A stretch of DNA of 64,000 nt from positions 1,488,001 through 1,552,000 of the forward strand of contig CP060754.1 in the NCBI GenBank assembly GCA_023205875.1, written 5' to 3'. Within the stretch, counting starts at the first letter, position 1, and every line of letters begins with the position of its first letter. Both the position numbers and the translations under genes were made by a program. Source of the stretch: Chloropicon primus (Eukaryota; Chlorophyta; Chloropicophyceae; Chloropicales; Chloropicaceae). The notes under the pieces are model-generated. The model did not search any database. It worked only from the letters and a program-made list of their open reading frames with translations, and had not been told where the DNA came from. Positions 48,341 to 59,038 of the stretch are shown here, piece by piece.

Positions 48341-48801
48341 GTCTACTACCCTTTTCGTCAAAGTCGTGCCCTCCCTCGAAGCGTTCGGTCGCCTCATACA
48401 ATTGCTCCCCGTCTCGTCGCAGTCAGTCGCCTCCTGGCTTGAATTGGGCTTCGCAAAAACCAAAACCCTAGAGGAGAGAGAGAGAACGGATAACGCCTCG
48501 CGGGGGTTTGTCGGCGCATGACGGGGAGAGGGTAGGTGCTTGTCGAGGACTTTGTGCACGAACGGTGACGAGGAAAGGGAGGAGGTGTGGAAAGAACGCA
48601 AGGGCGTCTCAAGGGCTTTCGATTGATACATCGGCTGAAGGTTTTCACGAAAAAGAGGAGTGGTCCTCCCTTTGAGACGACAGGCGTTAGAGAAGGCTGC
48701 CTCGAAGTTTGTTTTGCGAGTTGTTGGCTCGGTTCGTGAAGAGGAAGAGGAAGGCAAGTCTTCGTCGAGCTGTGCAGTGTTTTGCGGTGCTTTGTTTCAT
48801 C
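48341..48801. promoter_or_regulatory. Divergent spacer of the cyclophilin and HARE-HTH genes
   Basis: 461 bp between opposed ATGs. GAGAGAGAGA at about 48473-48482. The cyclophilin frame stays open upstream for ~140 codons but is low-complexity; the ATG at 48340 is preferred because a signal peptide follows. No other feature seen. Confidence 0.4.
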
Positions 48802-50262
48802 ATGAGGCGTCCCACGAGACAGAGACGCTGGACACGCACCAGGTCGACGGCGGCGATGATCGCGGCGGCGAGGGCCGTCGCCGGTGGTGATGACGACAAG
48901 GGAGGGTTGTCCCCAGGTGCCATGGACATGGACGTGGACGGAGAGTATTTGGCGAGCTTCTCGACGGGCTCTACGACGATCATCGAAGAGGAGAGCGACA
49001 GTGAGGAGGATAGTGGTGGTGCGGATTCGTCCTGCCAACCTGAGACAGCGCAGGTGACTATGATGAGAGGCAACGCACGTCCTTTCAGGACTCGCAATGG
49101 AAAGAGAACTCTTGTGACTGCCGTCTATCTCGTTCTTCAAGATGCTGCGGGAGGGAGCTTGTTTGCCAAAGAGATCCATGCACGGATCCAGGCCAAGAAG
49201 TTGTATGTGTTCAGGCGGAGAGATGGCTCTGTTCATACTGATCCGAAGAGAATGCTTCAGAGGGTCAGGAATGCTTGTTCACGCAGTCCCCGCTTTGTTC
49301 GCACTGCCGTGGGAAGATATGCCATTGCCAAGGAATACTTGAATGGGTCCAACACCTCACCGCTTCGGGATGCCGTCTATCGCGTTCTTCAAGATGCGGG
49401 AGGGAGCTTGCGCGTCAAAGAGATCCATGCACGGATCCAGGCCAAGAAGCTATATGTGTTCAAGCGAAGAGATGGTTCTGTTTCTACTGATGATGAGATA
49501 ATGCGGGCCGCTGTCAGCTCTGCTTGTTCAAAGAGCCCCCGCTTTGTTCGCACTGAACGTGGAACATATGCCATTGCCAAGGAACCCTTGAATGGGTCCA
49601 ATACTCAAGTTGCTGTCAGCACCTCAACGCTTCGGGATGCCATCTATCGCGTTCTTCAAGATGTGGGAAGGAGCTTGCACATCAAAGAGATCCTTGCCCG
49701 TATCAAGGCGAAGAAGCTATATGTGTTCAGGCGTATGCATGGTTCTGTTTCTACTGATGATGAGAAATTGCAGAAGAGGGTCAGTGCTGCTTGTTCACGC
49801 AGTCCCCGCTTTGTTCGCAATGCCCTGGGAATATATGCCATTGCCAAGGAATACTTGAATCGATCAACCGCTGACAACCTCAATGAGCAGCAGAAGTCCA
49901 ACGCCACCAACAACAACAACACCAACAACAACACAACAAGTTCTCCTTCTCCCTATGCTTTGGATTTGAGAGAGGCTCTCGAGTCCGGCCTGATGACGGA
50001 GGAGGAGTACGCCGAAGCCGTGCAGGAGGCCCAGCGTTACGACAGCAAGTCATCAGAGAAGAAGAGAGAGATCGCGGACTACAACGAGGCGTTGAGGATC
50101 ATCTTTGCGGACGCATCTCTTATGCTGAGCGACAAGGAACAATGTATTGTGAAGAGAGAGTACCTCGAAGAGGTCGGGCTCTGCAAAGTTCGTCCTCCGT
50201 CGTCGAAGAGAACACGAAGCAAGACGGCCCCTTCCATCGTCAAGGTCAAGCAGGAAGAGTGA
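48802..50262 (+). CDS. Nuclear protein with three tandem HARE-HTH domains
   Basis: 486 residues from the ATG at 48802 (a TTG upstream in frame is rejected). An Arg-rich start, an acidic region (~60-75; EEESDSEEDSGG), then three winged-helix repeats at ~104-180, ~188-263 and ~277-352. Each follows the HARE-HTH plan: LRDAVYRVLQDAGGSL, KEIHARIQAKKLYVF, a GSVSTDDE turn, CSRSPRFVR, then GTYAIAKE. HARE-HTH domains occur in ASXL proteins, plant HB1-type proteins, the RNA polymerase delta subunit and some restriction enzymes, where they are thought to read DNA or modified DNA. An Asn/Thr linker, a helical segment (ALESGLMTEEEYAEAVQEA) and a Lys-rich tail ending IVKVKQEE follow. The exact role is unknown. 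A broken copy lies 5.2 kb upstream, inverted. Confidence 0.85.
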   Translation: MRRPTRQRRWTRTRSTAAMIAAARAVAGGDDDKGGLSPGAMDMDVDGEYLASFSTGSTTIIEEESDSEEDSGGADSSCQPETAQVTMMRGNARPFRTRNGKRTLVTAVYLVLQDAAGGSLFAKEIHARIQAKKLYVFRRRDGSVHTDPKRMLQRVRNACSRSPRFVRTAVGRYAIAKEYLNGSNTSPLRDAVYRVLQDAGGSLRVKEIHARIQAKKLYVFKRRDGSVSTDDEIMRAAVSSACSKSPRFVRTERGTYAIAKEPLNGSNTQVAVSTSTLRDAIYRVLQDVGRSLHIKEILARIKAKKLYVFRRMHGSVSTDDEKLQKRVSAACSRSPRFVRNALGIYAIAKEYLNRSTADNLNEQQKSNATNNNNTNNNTTSSPSPYALDLREALESGLMTEEEYAEAVQEAQRYDSKSSEKKREIADYNEALRIIFADASLMLSDKEQCIVKREYLEEVGLCKVRPPSSKRTRSKTAPSIVKVKQEE

Positions 50263-50624
50263 AGAGGCAGATTACTATGTGCAGAGCATGCAAGCTGTAG
50301 GAGACTGTATAAACGAAATGTAGATAGCAAATAACTTCACTCTGTGTTCTTAGGTGCCACCTTGCCTTTCCTCCTCTTCCTCCTCCTCATCATCATGACA
50401 CCGCCGAGCACGTTACAAAGCAAGCAAGCGGCAGATCCAACTCATTTCTTGATCCATCGAAAGTTGCAGCTGCTCTGGGAAGTGCGCGGGGACCTACACT
50501 CCTTTCCCAAGAAGGCCCCTTCCATGGGATGCCGCGCTCAGGCCTCCTCCACTCAACGCCCCTCCCCTCCTGCTTGAGTCCCTCTTGCAATCAATTGCAA
50601 AAGCACCGCATCTATGAAGGCTCG
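50263..50624. other. Spacer: HARE-HTH 3' UTR and MFS upstream region
   Basis: 362 bp. It holds CCTCCTCTTCCTCCTCCTCA near 50370 and CAAGCAAGC near 50420. An ATG at 50529 is in frame with the MFS protein and would lengthen it by 32 residues. No other gene seen. Confidence 0.4.
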
Positions 50625-52433
50625 ATGTCGGGCAGCAGTAGTAACGGCCCGGGCGCGTCACAGAGAGAGAGAGAGAGAGAAGGCGAGAGTCCTAGGGGAG
50701 GTGGAGGGAGAGAGCGCTCGAACGTGGGGACAATGCCTGGGCATCGACCCCCGAAGTGGGCCCGGAAGCTGAAGAAGTTCGTGAACAAGAAGGCGAAGCG
50801 TGCGAAGGAGGTCTTCACGGGGAAGAAGCAGGAGGAGCCCTCCTGGAGCTTTGGGAGCAGCTCGGAGGAGGAGGACGAGTGGGAGGACCGGGTCGGGTTC
50901 GAGGCGCAGGTGGCCGGCTTCCGAAGGCTCAAGTCGCAGCGGAGCTCGAAGTGGGATCCCGACATTCTGGCCGCGTGGGGGGGCAACCCCGTGCTCTTCA
51001 CGAACGAGGACCTTCTGGACAACGACATCAGGGCGGAGACGATTAGGGACGCGAACCACGGGAGGTCCTTCGTGGTGCAGCCTGGGCCCGAGGAGGGGGA
51101 GAAGCAGCCGCTCTACATGGCGGGCGAGGGTCAGCGGGGGTACGGCGGGGCGGAGGGGCGGAGGGAGGAGGAGGCCTTCTACTCGCCCGGCAGCACGGGG
51201 GACATCCCCATCGTGAGGCTGCGGCTGGTGTACTTTCTCATCTGCTTCGCCACCAGCATCTCGTCCCCGTTCTTCGTGCTGTACATGAAGAACACAATCG
51301 GCATGTCCGCCGGTGAGGTGGGCCTCGTCGCTGCCCTGCAGATCGTGGGAGGGTACGCCGTGGGCCCGGCCTTCAGCCTGCTGGTGGACAGGTACAAGAT
51401 CCATAAGTCCGTGTGGGTGACGTCCATCCTGCTTGGGATCGTCCCCGTGGAGCTTATCACGAGCACGACGAGCTTCGAGTCCGCCCTGGCGGTGGCCCTG
51501 GCGATCGCGGCCCTCAACGCGCCGATCTCCTCGCTCCTGGACTCCTCCACCCTGAGGTTCCTGGGGAGCGAGTCTCACGAGTACGGGAAGATCAGGCTGT
51601 GGGGGGCCGTGGGCTGGGGTCTCGGCAGCCTGGTCGCGGGGTCCATCGTCCAGGTCCTTGGCGACAGCGCCGCGTTCCACCTCTTCGGGCTTTGCATGGT
51701 CGCCGTCGCGGTTGTCGTGTACTCCCTCGACTTCACCACCCTCAGCGGGTGGGACGACGCGGAGAGCGACCTCTCCTTCGGGGAGTCCGCGAGCCTCCTG
51801 ATCCCGAACGCCAAGTACTCCATCTTCCTGGTCGTGGCCGTCGTGGCCGGGTTCGGGGCCACGAGCCTCCAGTCCCTCCTGCTGATGTTCCTGAGCGACC
51901 TCGGGGCTCCTGACATTCTGGAGGGCCTGACCCTGTCGGTCGCGACACTTTCGGAGATGCCAATCTTCTACGCGAGCGGCGCGATCATCAAGCGCTACGG
52001 GGCGTCCTCCCTGCTCCTCGCCTCCATGGTCGTCTTCACCATCAGGTCCGTCCTGGTCTCCTTCCTGCAAGACCCTTGGATGGTCCTTCCCCTGCAGCTG
52101 CTGCACGGCTTCACGTTCGCCGGGGCCTGGACGGCGGGCGTGGCAATAGCAAAGCAGAACAGCCCCCCCGGGATGGAGACGAGCGGCCAGTCCCTCTTCA
52201 GCCTCGCTTACAGTGGCGTCGGAGGCCTGTCGGGGAGCATCGTCGGGGGGCAGCTCTACAACGTCCTCGGACCCAGGACCATGTATCGGATCAAGGGCCT
52301 GGTCTTCGCCCTCACCGCGGTCACCTACACGCTCACCCTGGTCGATTGGGAGGCCCTCCGTCTCAAGAAGTGGGGGAACAAGAGGTCTGGACACTTCCCA
52401 CAAGGCAGCGCCTCCGCATACCACGCCATCTAA
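50625..52433 (+). CDS. Major facilitator superfamily transporter (MFS_1-like)
   Basis: 602 residues from the ATG at 50625; ATGs at 50529 and 50733 are in frame. If 50733 is used, a GA microsatellite (50664-50681) falls in the 5' UTR instead of coding RERERE. The first ~190 residues are soluble, basic then acidic (EEEDEWEDR). Twelve membrane spans follow from LRLVYFLICFATSISSPFFV to LVFALTAVTYTLTLV. The first half has FFVLYMKNTIGMSAGEVGL and DRYKIHKSVWV, and WGAVGWGLGSLVAG marks helix 4-5 of the MFS_1-like/LacY-type group. The substrate is unknown. Codon use and G+C are as in neighbours. Confidence 0.85.
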   Translation: MSGSSSNGPGASQREREREGESPRGGGGRERSNVGTMPGHRPPKWARKLKKFVNKKAKRAKEVFTGKKQEEPSWSFGSSSEEEDEWEDRVGFEAQVAGFRRLKSQRSSKWDPDILAAWGGNPVLFTNEDLLDNDIRAETIRDANHGRSFVVQPGPEEGEKQPLYMAGEGQRGYGGAEGRREEEAFYSPGSTGDIPIVRLRLVYFLICFATSISSPFFVLYMKNTIGMSAGEVGLVAALQIVGGYAVGPAFSLLVDRYKIHKSVWVTSILLGIVPVELITSTTSFESALAVALAIAALNAPISSLLDSSTLRFLGSESHEYGKIRLWGAVGWGLGSLVAGSIVQVLGDSAAFHLFGLCMVAVAVVVYSLDFTTLSGWDDAESDLSFGESASLLIPNAKYSIFLVVAVVAGFGATSLQSLLLMFLSDLGAPDILEGLTLSVATLSEMPIFYASGAIIKRYGASSLLLASMVVFTIRSVLVSFLQDPWMVLPLQLLHGFTFAGAWTAGVAIAKQNSPPGMETSGQSLFSLAYSGVGGLSGSIVGGQLYNVLGPRTMYRIKGLVFALTAVTYTLTLVDWEALRLKKWGNKRSGHFPQGSASAYHAI

Positions 52434-52533
52434 CTCAACCCCCACACCCTTATATGTAAGCGTTACTTGTATCAATAATCAGCAAGCACTTTTCTCTCCA
52501 GCCCCCAGCCCAGCCAGGCAAAGCTTGAAGAAG

Positions 52534-54087
52534 ATGAGGCCCGATTGGCGAGGTTGGAGGAGAGCGGCGGGGAAAGGGGGAAGAGGGAGGGGAGGCAGCG
52601 GCGGAAGGAGGGCCTTCGGCGGCAGCGGTGGCTACGGCGGCGGCGGATTCGGCGCGGGAAGGGGCCTGTCCCTCGGATCGCTGGCACTCGGTGGAGCTCT
52701 CGGTGCGGGCGTGGGGGCAGGCCTCGCGATATGGTGGCTCGAGCAGAAGAGGGCGGCAGCGACTCCCGGAGTCGAAGTCGTCACGGCGAGGGAATCGGGC
52801 ACCGATCCGCTCGACCACCCTGCCCTCAAGTTCGGGATGCCCGTGGGAAGCATCCTCCGGCCGTTCACGAATTTCGTCTCCTACTTCGACACGAGGTGAG
52901 TCTGATTGGGTTTTCCTGCACCGTGTGAAGGGCTGCTGACTGACCTGACGCTCGATCGGGGCGCCGGTCAGGACGAGGAACCCTCACTGGGTGATCGAAA
53001 GAATATCGGAGGACACATCTCGCGGCGATGGAGACAGGAAGTTCAGCAAGTTCAAGGAGGATGACAAGATTCCGGACAAGCTTCGAAACAAGGTAGGTCC
53101 CTGGCCCCGCCCTCCCACGGGTTTTCGCCGCCCGATTGGCCGCTGACTGACTCCTCGATCGTCTCGCGCTCCCAGCTGGACGACTTTCGTGGCAGCGGCT
53201 ACGACAGGGGGCACATGGCTCCCGCCAGTGCGCACAAGCTCAATCAGGCAACCATGGACGAAACGTTCACCTTGTCGAACATCTCTCCCCAGGTCGGGGA
53301 CGGGTTCAACAGGGACTACTGGGCCAGGTTTGAGAGCTACGTGAAGTCACTCTCCAAGGACTGCGACGAGATTCACGTGGTGACGGGGCCGCTGTTCCTG
53401 CCGCAGCCCAAGGGGGGCTCCAGGTTGTTGCCGGCAGACATTCAGGCCAGAGCCGATGGCAGCGAGTGGGAGATGAGGTACGACCTCCTGGGGAAAGCGC
53501 CGGAGCTCATGGCGGTGCCAACCCACTTCTTCAAGGTCGTCCTCACCACGAAGACGAGGGGAAACGGCCAGAAAGATCACGCCGTGGGAAGCTTTGTGAT
53601 GCCGAACGCTTACATACCGCCAGACAGCCCCTTGACGAGGTTCATCGTCCCCCTGGACTCCCTGGAGAGGGCCGTGGGAACCATCTTTTTCCCCAAGCTC
53701 GTGAAGGATAGGTAAGCCTCCCCCCCGTTCGCCGGGCATTGGCCCCACCCATCGAGGGGTTCTGACTCTGGTGCCTTCTCCCTTCTTCGTCTTGCCACGC
53801 AAACTAGGGGCACGAACCAAACCTCCCTGAACGGTTACGCGTACGATTTCGACAGGGCGGCTCTGAAGTGGCAAAACAGAGGGACGAGCGAGATGAAGCA
53901 GCTCGAGTCCTCGAAGAGCGACGACAGTGCCGGCATCATGGTCAGGGACGACTACAGCGAGGAGAGCAAGAAGGCTTCCTCGAGGGTGAGGAATATCGCG
54001 CACCTCTGCGATTCTTCGGGATGCCAGCTTCCTCAGGAGGGATTCTGGAAGAAAGGAGGCCACAAGGCCAGGTCAGGCAGCAGGTGA
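52534..54087 (+). CDS. EndoG-type DNA/RNA non-specific endonuclease, four exons
   Basis: Exons 52534-52895, 52972-53092, 53176-53711 and 53808-54087 join in phase to 432 residues. The three introns (76, 83, 96 bp) are GT..AG with CTGAC. An Arg/Gly-rich N-terminus and a Gly-rich hydrophobic helix (~45-68; SLALGGALGAGVGAGLAIWW) look like a mitochondrial presequence and inner-membrane anchor. The beta-beta-alpha metal nuclease has its active-site DRGH at 171-174 (YDRGHMAPASAHK) and NISPQVGDGFNRDYW, where EndoG has the metal-ligand Asn. HVVTGPLF, VPTHFFKVVL and SFVMPNAYIP continue the family pattern. A ~75-residue C-terminal extension is lineage-specific. Probably acts in mitochondrial DNA turnover. 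Confidence 0.92.
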
Positions 54088-54388
54088 AGTGACCAAACCA
54101 TAACGACAATAACAACAAGCTTAATCTATCCTCCTCCTAATCCTAATCTAATCCTAATCATCGATCCATCTCCTCCACTTTCAAGAGAGGGGATAGGGCG
54201 AGAACGAGAAGGCGTGATGATATGGAGGACGCGGAGGCCGGGAGCGGCGGGCGAAGGGCGGGACGATAAGACTGGTTAGGCGTTAGACGACCTCAGAGAG
54301 TTTCCACTCCTGTATCAAGGGTTGCTCGATTTGGCTGCGGAGAGGAGGAGCGGGAGAGGGGGTTCACTTGTGCAGGGAATGTGAGGTG
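54088..54388. other. Spacer: nuclease 3' UTR and helicase upstream region
   Basis: 301 bp. A CCTAATC / CTAATCCTAATC repeat run lies at about 54131-54162, short and irregular. The rest is GA-rich. No gene seen. Confidence 0.45.
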
Positions 54389-57300
54389 ATGGTGATGCTC
54401 AATGGCGCCGAGGGGGAGGAGTCGAGGGACCGAAGAGCGGCACCGGCGGTCCGGGACCCCCGAAGGCGTGGGCTGCCCAGAAGCCAGTCAACCAACCCGA
54501 GCAGGGGTGTCGTTTTCCTGCGAGACGACAGCCACGAGCTCAGGCAGCTGAGGAATCCTCGAGTAAGTTTGCTCGTTCCGGACTGATCGCGCGCGGCCTT
54601 GGTTTTGACTGACCTGTTCTCGAATTCGAAGCGAGCCAACTCGAACAGATTCACGTCCTCCTCGGGCAGAAGCCTGCAGAGAGACCGCTTTGGCCACAGG
54701 GGCGGGCGTGCGGGTAGCCACAGAGGAGGATCCTCCAGAGGAGGGGGTTCTAACTCCAGAGGAGGGGGAGCAGCGCAAGCCCCCCTGCCGGTGCAGAAGA
54801 TTCAGCACCCTTCCGCGCTCAGAGTAAGTTTTGGTGCGCGCGTTGCGGATCAGGCGCGGTGTAACTGACATTCCCTCCCTTTCTTTCTCTTGCCCACAGG
54901 CGGGTGCCAGCAGGGACAGTTACCAGCAGCGGCCACCACAGAGCCACCACGACAGCAGGGGCGCTGGTCGCGGCCAGCACCACCAGAGCCAGCTTCGGGC
55001 GTCCTCTTCCAGGGCGCCTTCTTCCAGGGGCGGGGGGGTTCACGGGAACGATATCCATAGCCATGTCGTGGGCGGTGTTCTGTTCAACTCGGGGTGCCAG
55101 AGGAGCAAAGGGGAGCTCAAACCCCTTCCTAACGAGTTTGGGCACGTGTCAGAATACAGCAATGCTTACAAGCCTCTGTTGCTTGAGGAGGCAAGAGCCT
55201 CCGTGCGTAGGAATTGGGAGGAAGAGTGCGAGAACAAGAGGCTTTACAGGGCGCAACTCCTTTGGGTGACTGAGAAAGCGAGCGGGCAGACGGGCAACAA
55301 CCAAGGAAAGGGCACGCAACAAGGCGGAAGCCTGGTGGCAACCTTTCAGTTCGACAAGAACCAGATAGGCAAGAAACCGAAAATGATGAATCAGGATGTC
55401 CTGGTCTTTGCTGACCGGCCTCCTGCGGTCCAAGTGAACGCCACGGAGTGGCTCAGCGGGGAGCTCAAGAAGAAATTCGCGGATGGATATCAAAAAGCAT
55501 TGGGTGCGGCGGCAGGGAACCCGGGCATGCTCCATGGCTTGCGCCGCGTCCACGTCGTGTGCTTTGCGGGCATTGTGGTGAACGTGGACGACAGGAATGC
55601 GAGCAAGCCCACTGGCACTGTCAAAGTCGAAGTTTTCCCTCGTTGTTCGATGTACCCGAAATGCGGCGGGGAGTGTGCAAAGCACGTCAACGAGGAAGAA
55701 TTGGTTGCTCGCTTGAAGGCAAAGCAAACCTGGCACTTCGCTCAATGCAGCAGCCTGGTCACCGTCAAGCGAGAGTTCCTAGCTTTGAACTCCTTGAACA
55801 GCAATCACGCCTTGCTTCCTGGAATTCTCAAGCCGAAGTCAATGAGGAGAGGGTTGAAGAGGGGGACAGATGGCGCGCCTTTGAAACCGACGCTTCCTTC
55901 CGAATGCTCCGGCCAACTCTTTCAGAAGTTTCTCGAACAGGAATTCAACGCCAAGCAATACGAGGCGGTGTGCACAGCAGCATCACAGATGGCCATCACG
56001 GGAAGAAATGAAATCTTCAACTCTTTCACTCTTGTGCACGGCCCGCCAGGAACTGGCAAGACCCACACCATTTGGGGCATCCTCAATGTCGTGCACATCG
56101 TTTGCTTCCAGCGGTACTACAAGAAGATCACAAATGCCGTGATGCGGAGTTTTCCTCAAAAGGATATCCAAAAAGCTTACGCTTCGTCCAGCATGAGCCG
56201 GCAAGAGGCCCTGAAGCTCTGCGACTGCCTCCTCAACGCCGATCTCGAAGCACAAAAGAGGGTCTTGCACGAGCTGGCGCCAAAGCCAAGGATCTTGGTT
56301 TGCGCCCCTAGCAACGCTGCGGTGGACGAGATGTGCAAACGTGTGGTCCTGAATGGCTTCAAGCAGATGAATATGCAAAAGTATGATCCGCGCGTTGTCA
56401 GGGTTGCCGCTGGGAATCACCCACTCAGTGATATTCTCCTAAAGGTGTCCTCAAGGAGGCAAGCCGAGGGTTACTTGGCGCTGAGTGGGTGGGATTGGGA
56501 GAAGAGGTTCAGCAACTCAAAGAACGCTGTCGAGAATTCGAAAAAGAGGATTCAACACCTGGTGCTTCAGATCAAGCATCAGGCGAGCGCGATCAAGCAC
56601 CAAGCGAAGGCCTTGGATTCATTGCAGTCAGGTCGCGAAAACGATTCGGATCAGCAGCGTGACCTGAGGCAAGCGATGGGCCAGTTGGAGGGTTCCTTGG
56701 TGGCGTTGGCAAAACTGCACGAGAATCGCGAGGAGAACGTGAACGAATTGGAGAGATTGAAATTGTGCAAGAGCATCGTACAGAGAGGGCACTCTGACGA
56801 ACTCTTGAAGAGGGACTCCATGGAGGCCCTCGAGATCACCTTCCTCAGGGATGCTGAGATCGTGTTCACCACTCTGTCCTCCAGTGCAAACAGGTCATTC
56901 AGGGAGCTCAATCTCAAGTTCGAGGTGGTTCTCATAGACGAGGCTGCCCAGGCAGGGGAGCTCGAGTGCTTGCAGCCCCTGCAGTACGGCGCCCGCCACT
57001 GCGTGCTCGTTGGAGACCCTCAGCAGCTGCCTGCCACAATTCTTTCCACGCTGGCTGCAAAGTGCAGTTACGGAAGGTCCATGCTCGAGAGATTCTCTAA
57101 CGATGGCGTTTACGCGATCCAGCTGTGCGAGCAGTTCAGAATGCATCCCGGGATCAGAGAGTTTCCCAGCAAGTACTTTTACGAGGGCAAGCTCGAGGAT
57201 GCCCCCTGCATCAAAGACCGTGCCCAATCGAAGTCTCGCTCCACGATTTACAAGTTCGTCAAGGCGAGTGGGAAGATGGGCCAGATCAGTGACCAGGAAG

Positions 57301-57932
57301 ACCAGTCCTTGCTCGATAAGCCTTACACCGTCTTCAACGTCCGGGGTACCAACACCAGGAACGCTCAAGGGTCTCTGGCCAACAGGGACGAGGTCCGCGC
57401 TGTTGTCCAGCTCTACAATTACCTCATGAACAAGGTCGCGCCCCTCGAGCCAGTTCCCGCGGCGGACGAGTCCGCAGGAAATCCGCCGCAAAGAAGGAGG
57501 TACCCCCCGTGCGGCATGAGCGTTGGCATCATCACCCCCTATCGCTACCAAAGGGATCTGATCAGGGAAGCTTTCGAGAAAAAGTACGGCAGCGTTGGCT
57601 GGGACTCGAGGGCCAACAACGTCAGGATAGACACCATAGACTCGTTCCAGGGGAAGGAGAGGGACGTCATCATCCTTTCTTGCGTGAGAGCACACCAGAA
57701 AGGCAAGAGCCCAAAGGAAGGCGATTTGCTTGGCTTTGTCAGCGACATCAGGAGAATGAACGTGGCCATCACGAGGTCCAAGATGCTCCTCTGGATCGTT
57801 GGAGACTTGGACACCCTCCAGGCGGACAAGGCCTGGAAGGCTTTGATTCAGGATGCCATGGAGAGGCAGACCCTGAGGTTCGATGTGAAAGAGCTCTGCG
57901 CCAAGTGGGACAAGGAAGAGGGCGAGCTCTAA
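54389..57932 (+). CDS. SEN1/UPF1-type superfamily 1 helicase, three exons
   Basis: Exons 54389-54562, 54632-54823 and 54900-57932 join in phase to 1132 residues; both introns (69, 76 bp) have CTGAC. Residues ~58-150 are RGG/Gly/Gln-rich (SHRGGSSRGGGSNSRGGG), fit for RNA binding. The helicase core begins ~490: motif I GPPGTGKTHT, Ia LVCAPSNAAVDEM, II VVLIDEAAQAGE, III VLVGDPQQLPATI, IV LCEQFRMHPGI, V DTIDSFQGKERDVIILSC, VI VAITRSKMLLWIVGD. A coiled insertion (~640-740) lies between Ia and II. The order and motif II (DEAAQ) place it in the SEN1/MAGATAMA3 branch, which unwinds RNA-DNA hybrids. The C-terminus is short and ends just after the core. Confidence 0.92.
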
Positions 57933-58005
57933 CCAACCCTCTTGCCACCCATTCCTCGTTGTAATTCTAACTGTACGATGATGTACCAAAACAAATACCC
58001 ACTTC

Positions 58006-58391
58006 ACTTCCACTCCACTTCACTCCCCTACCCCTCCTTCAATCCGCCCCACCCCATAGATCCCTTCCACTCCACTTCACTCCCCTACCCCTCCTTCAAT
58101 CCGCCCCACCCCATAGATCCCTTCCACTCCACTTCACTCCCCTACCCCTCCTTCCAATCCGCCCCACCCCATAGATCACTTCCACTCCACTTCACTCCCC
58201 TACCCCTCCTTCAATCCGCCCCACCCCATAGATCCCTTCCACTCCACTTCACTCCCCTACCCCTCCTTCAATCCGCCCCATAGATCCCTTCCACTCCACT
58301 TCACTCCCCTACCCCTCCTTCAATCCGCCCCATAGATCCCTTCCACTCCACTTCACTCCCCTACCCCTCCTTCAATCCGCCCCACCCCATT
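58006..58391. repeat. 57-bp minisatellite, about seven copies
   Basis: A C-rich unit of about 57 bp, starting TTCACTCCCCTACCCCTCC and holding CAATCCGCCCCACCCCATAG, is repeated head to tail about seven times. Two late copies lack five bases (CACCC). Copies are otherwise almost identical. It starts ~75 bp after the helicase stop and ends ~140 bp before the APS kinase ATG. It is open in one frame across the array, but the peptide is only the repeat and no start context supports a gene. Confidence 0.93.
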
Positions 58392-58532
58392 GAAACGGCT
58401 CTGCGTTTGATCGCGCGCAAACTGTGAGGCTCCTTGGCGGAAGCCCTCTGTTTGCCTCGCGAGGTGAGAAGACCCGAGGGGGGGTTGCGCGGGAAGCGCT
58501 CGCTTGCGCGAAGGCCGCGCCCGCGATCAAAC

Positions 58533-59000
58533 ATGGCGTGCTTGAGGGTCGGGCGACAAATGCTGAGGCAGACCGCGTCGTTGGTGTGCCCCACGACGAC
58601 GACGATGATGATGATGGCGACGAAAGGGGAAGGGTTCCTGGGAGTTTGTGGCGGCTCCTTGGGCGGTTCGCAGGCATACGCTCCGTCATGCGGAGTGTTG
58701 GAGCGGTTCGGGTCGTCGCTCTTGGCGCCTCGTCGGGAGGGGAGACCTTTCGGAAGCACGAAGGCCGAGACGTACGACGTGGGGAGCAGCAGCAACATCA
58801 AGTGGCACGAGTCGCCCGTTACGCGGGACGCGAGGGAAAAGCAACTCAATCAGAGGGGTTGCGTCCTGTGGATGACGGGGCTTAGTGGATCGGGGAAGGT
58901 GAGATGACGAAGTCACTGCACTTCTGTCCGTCTGCGAATTACACAACACTTTTGCTGACCCCCGAGATCTGGTTTGGTTGCTTCACCACCTCTTTTGCCT

Positions 59001-59038
<38 letters not shown>

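Noticed and set aside
54131-54162. CTAATCC-like repeats as an internal telomere-type tract
   Set aside because: Too short and irregular; genes continue on both sides.
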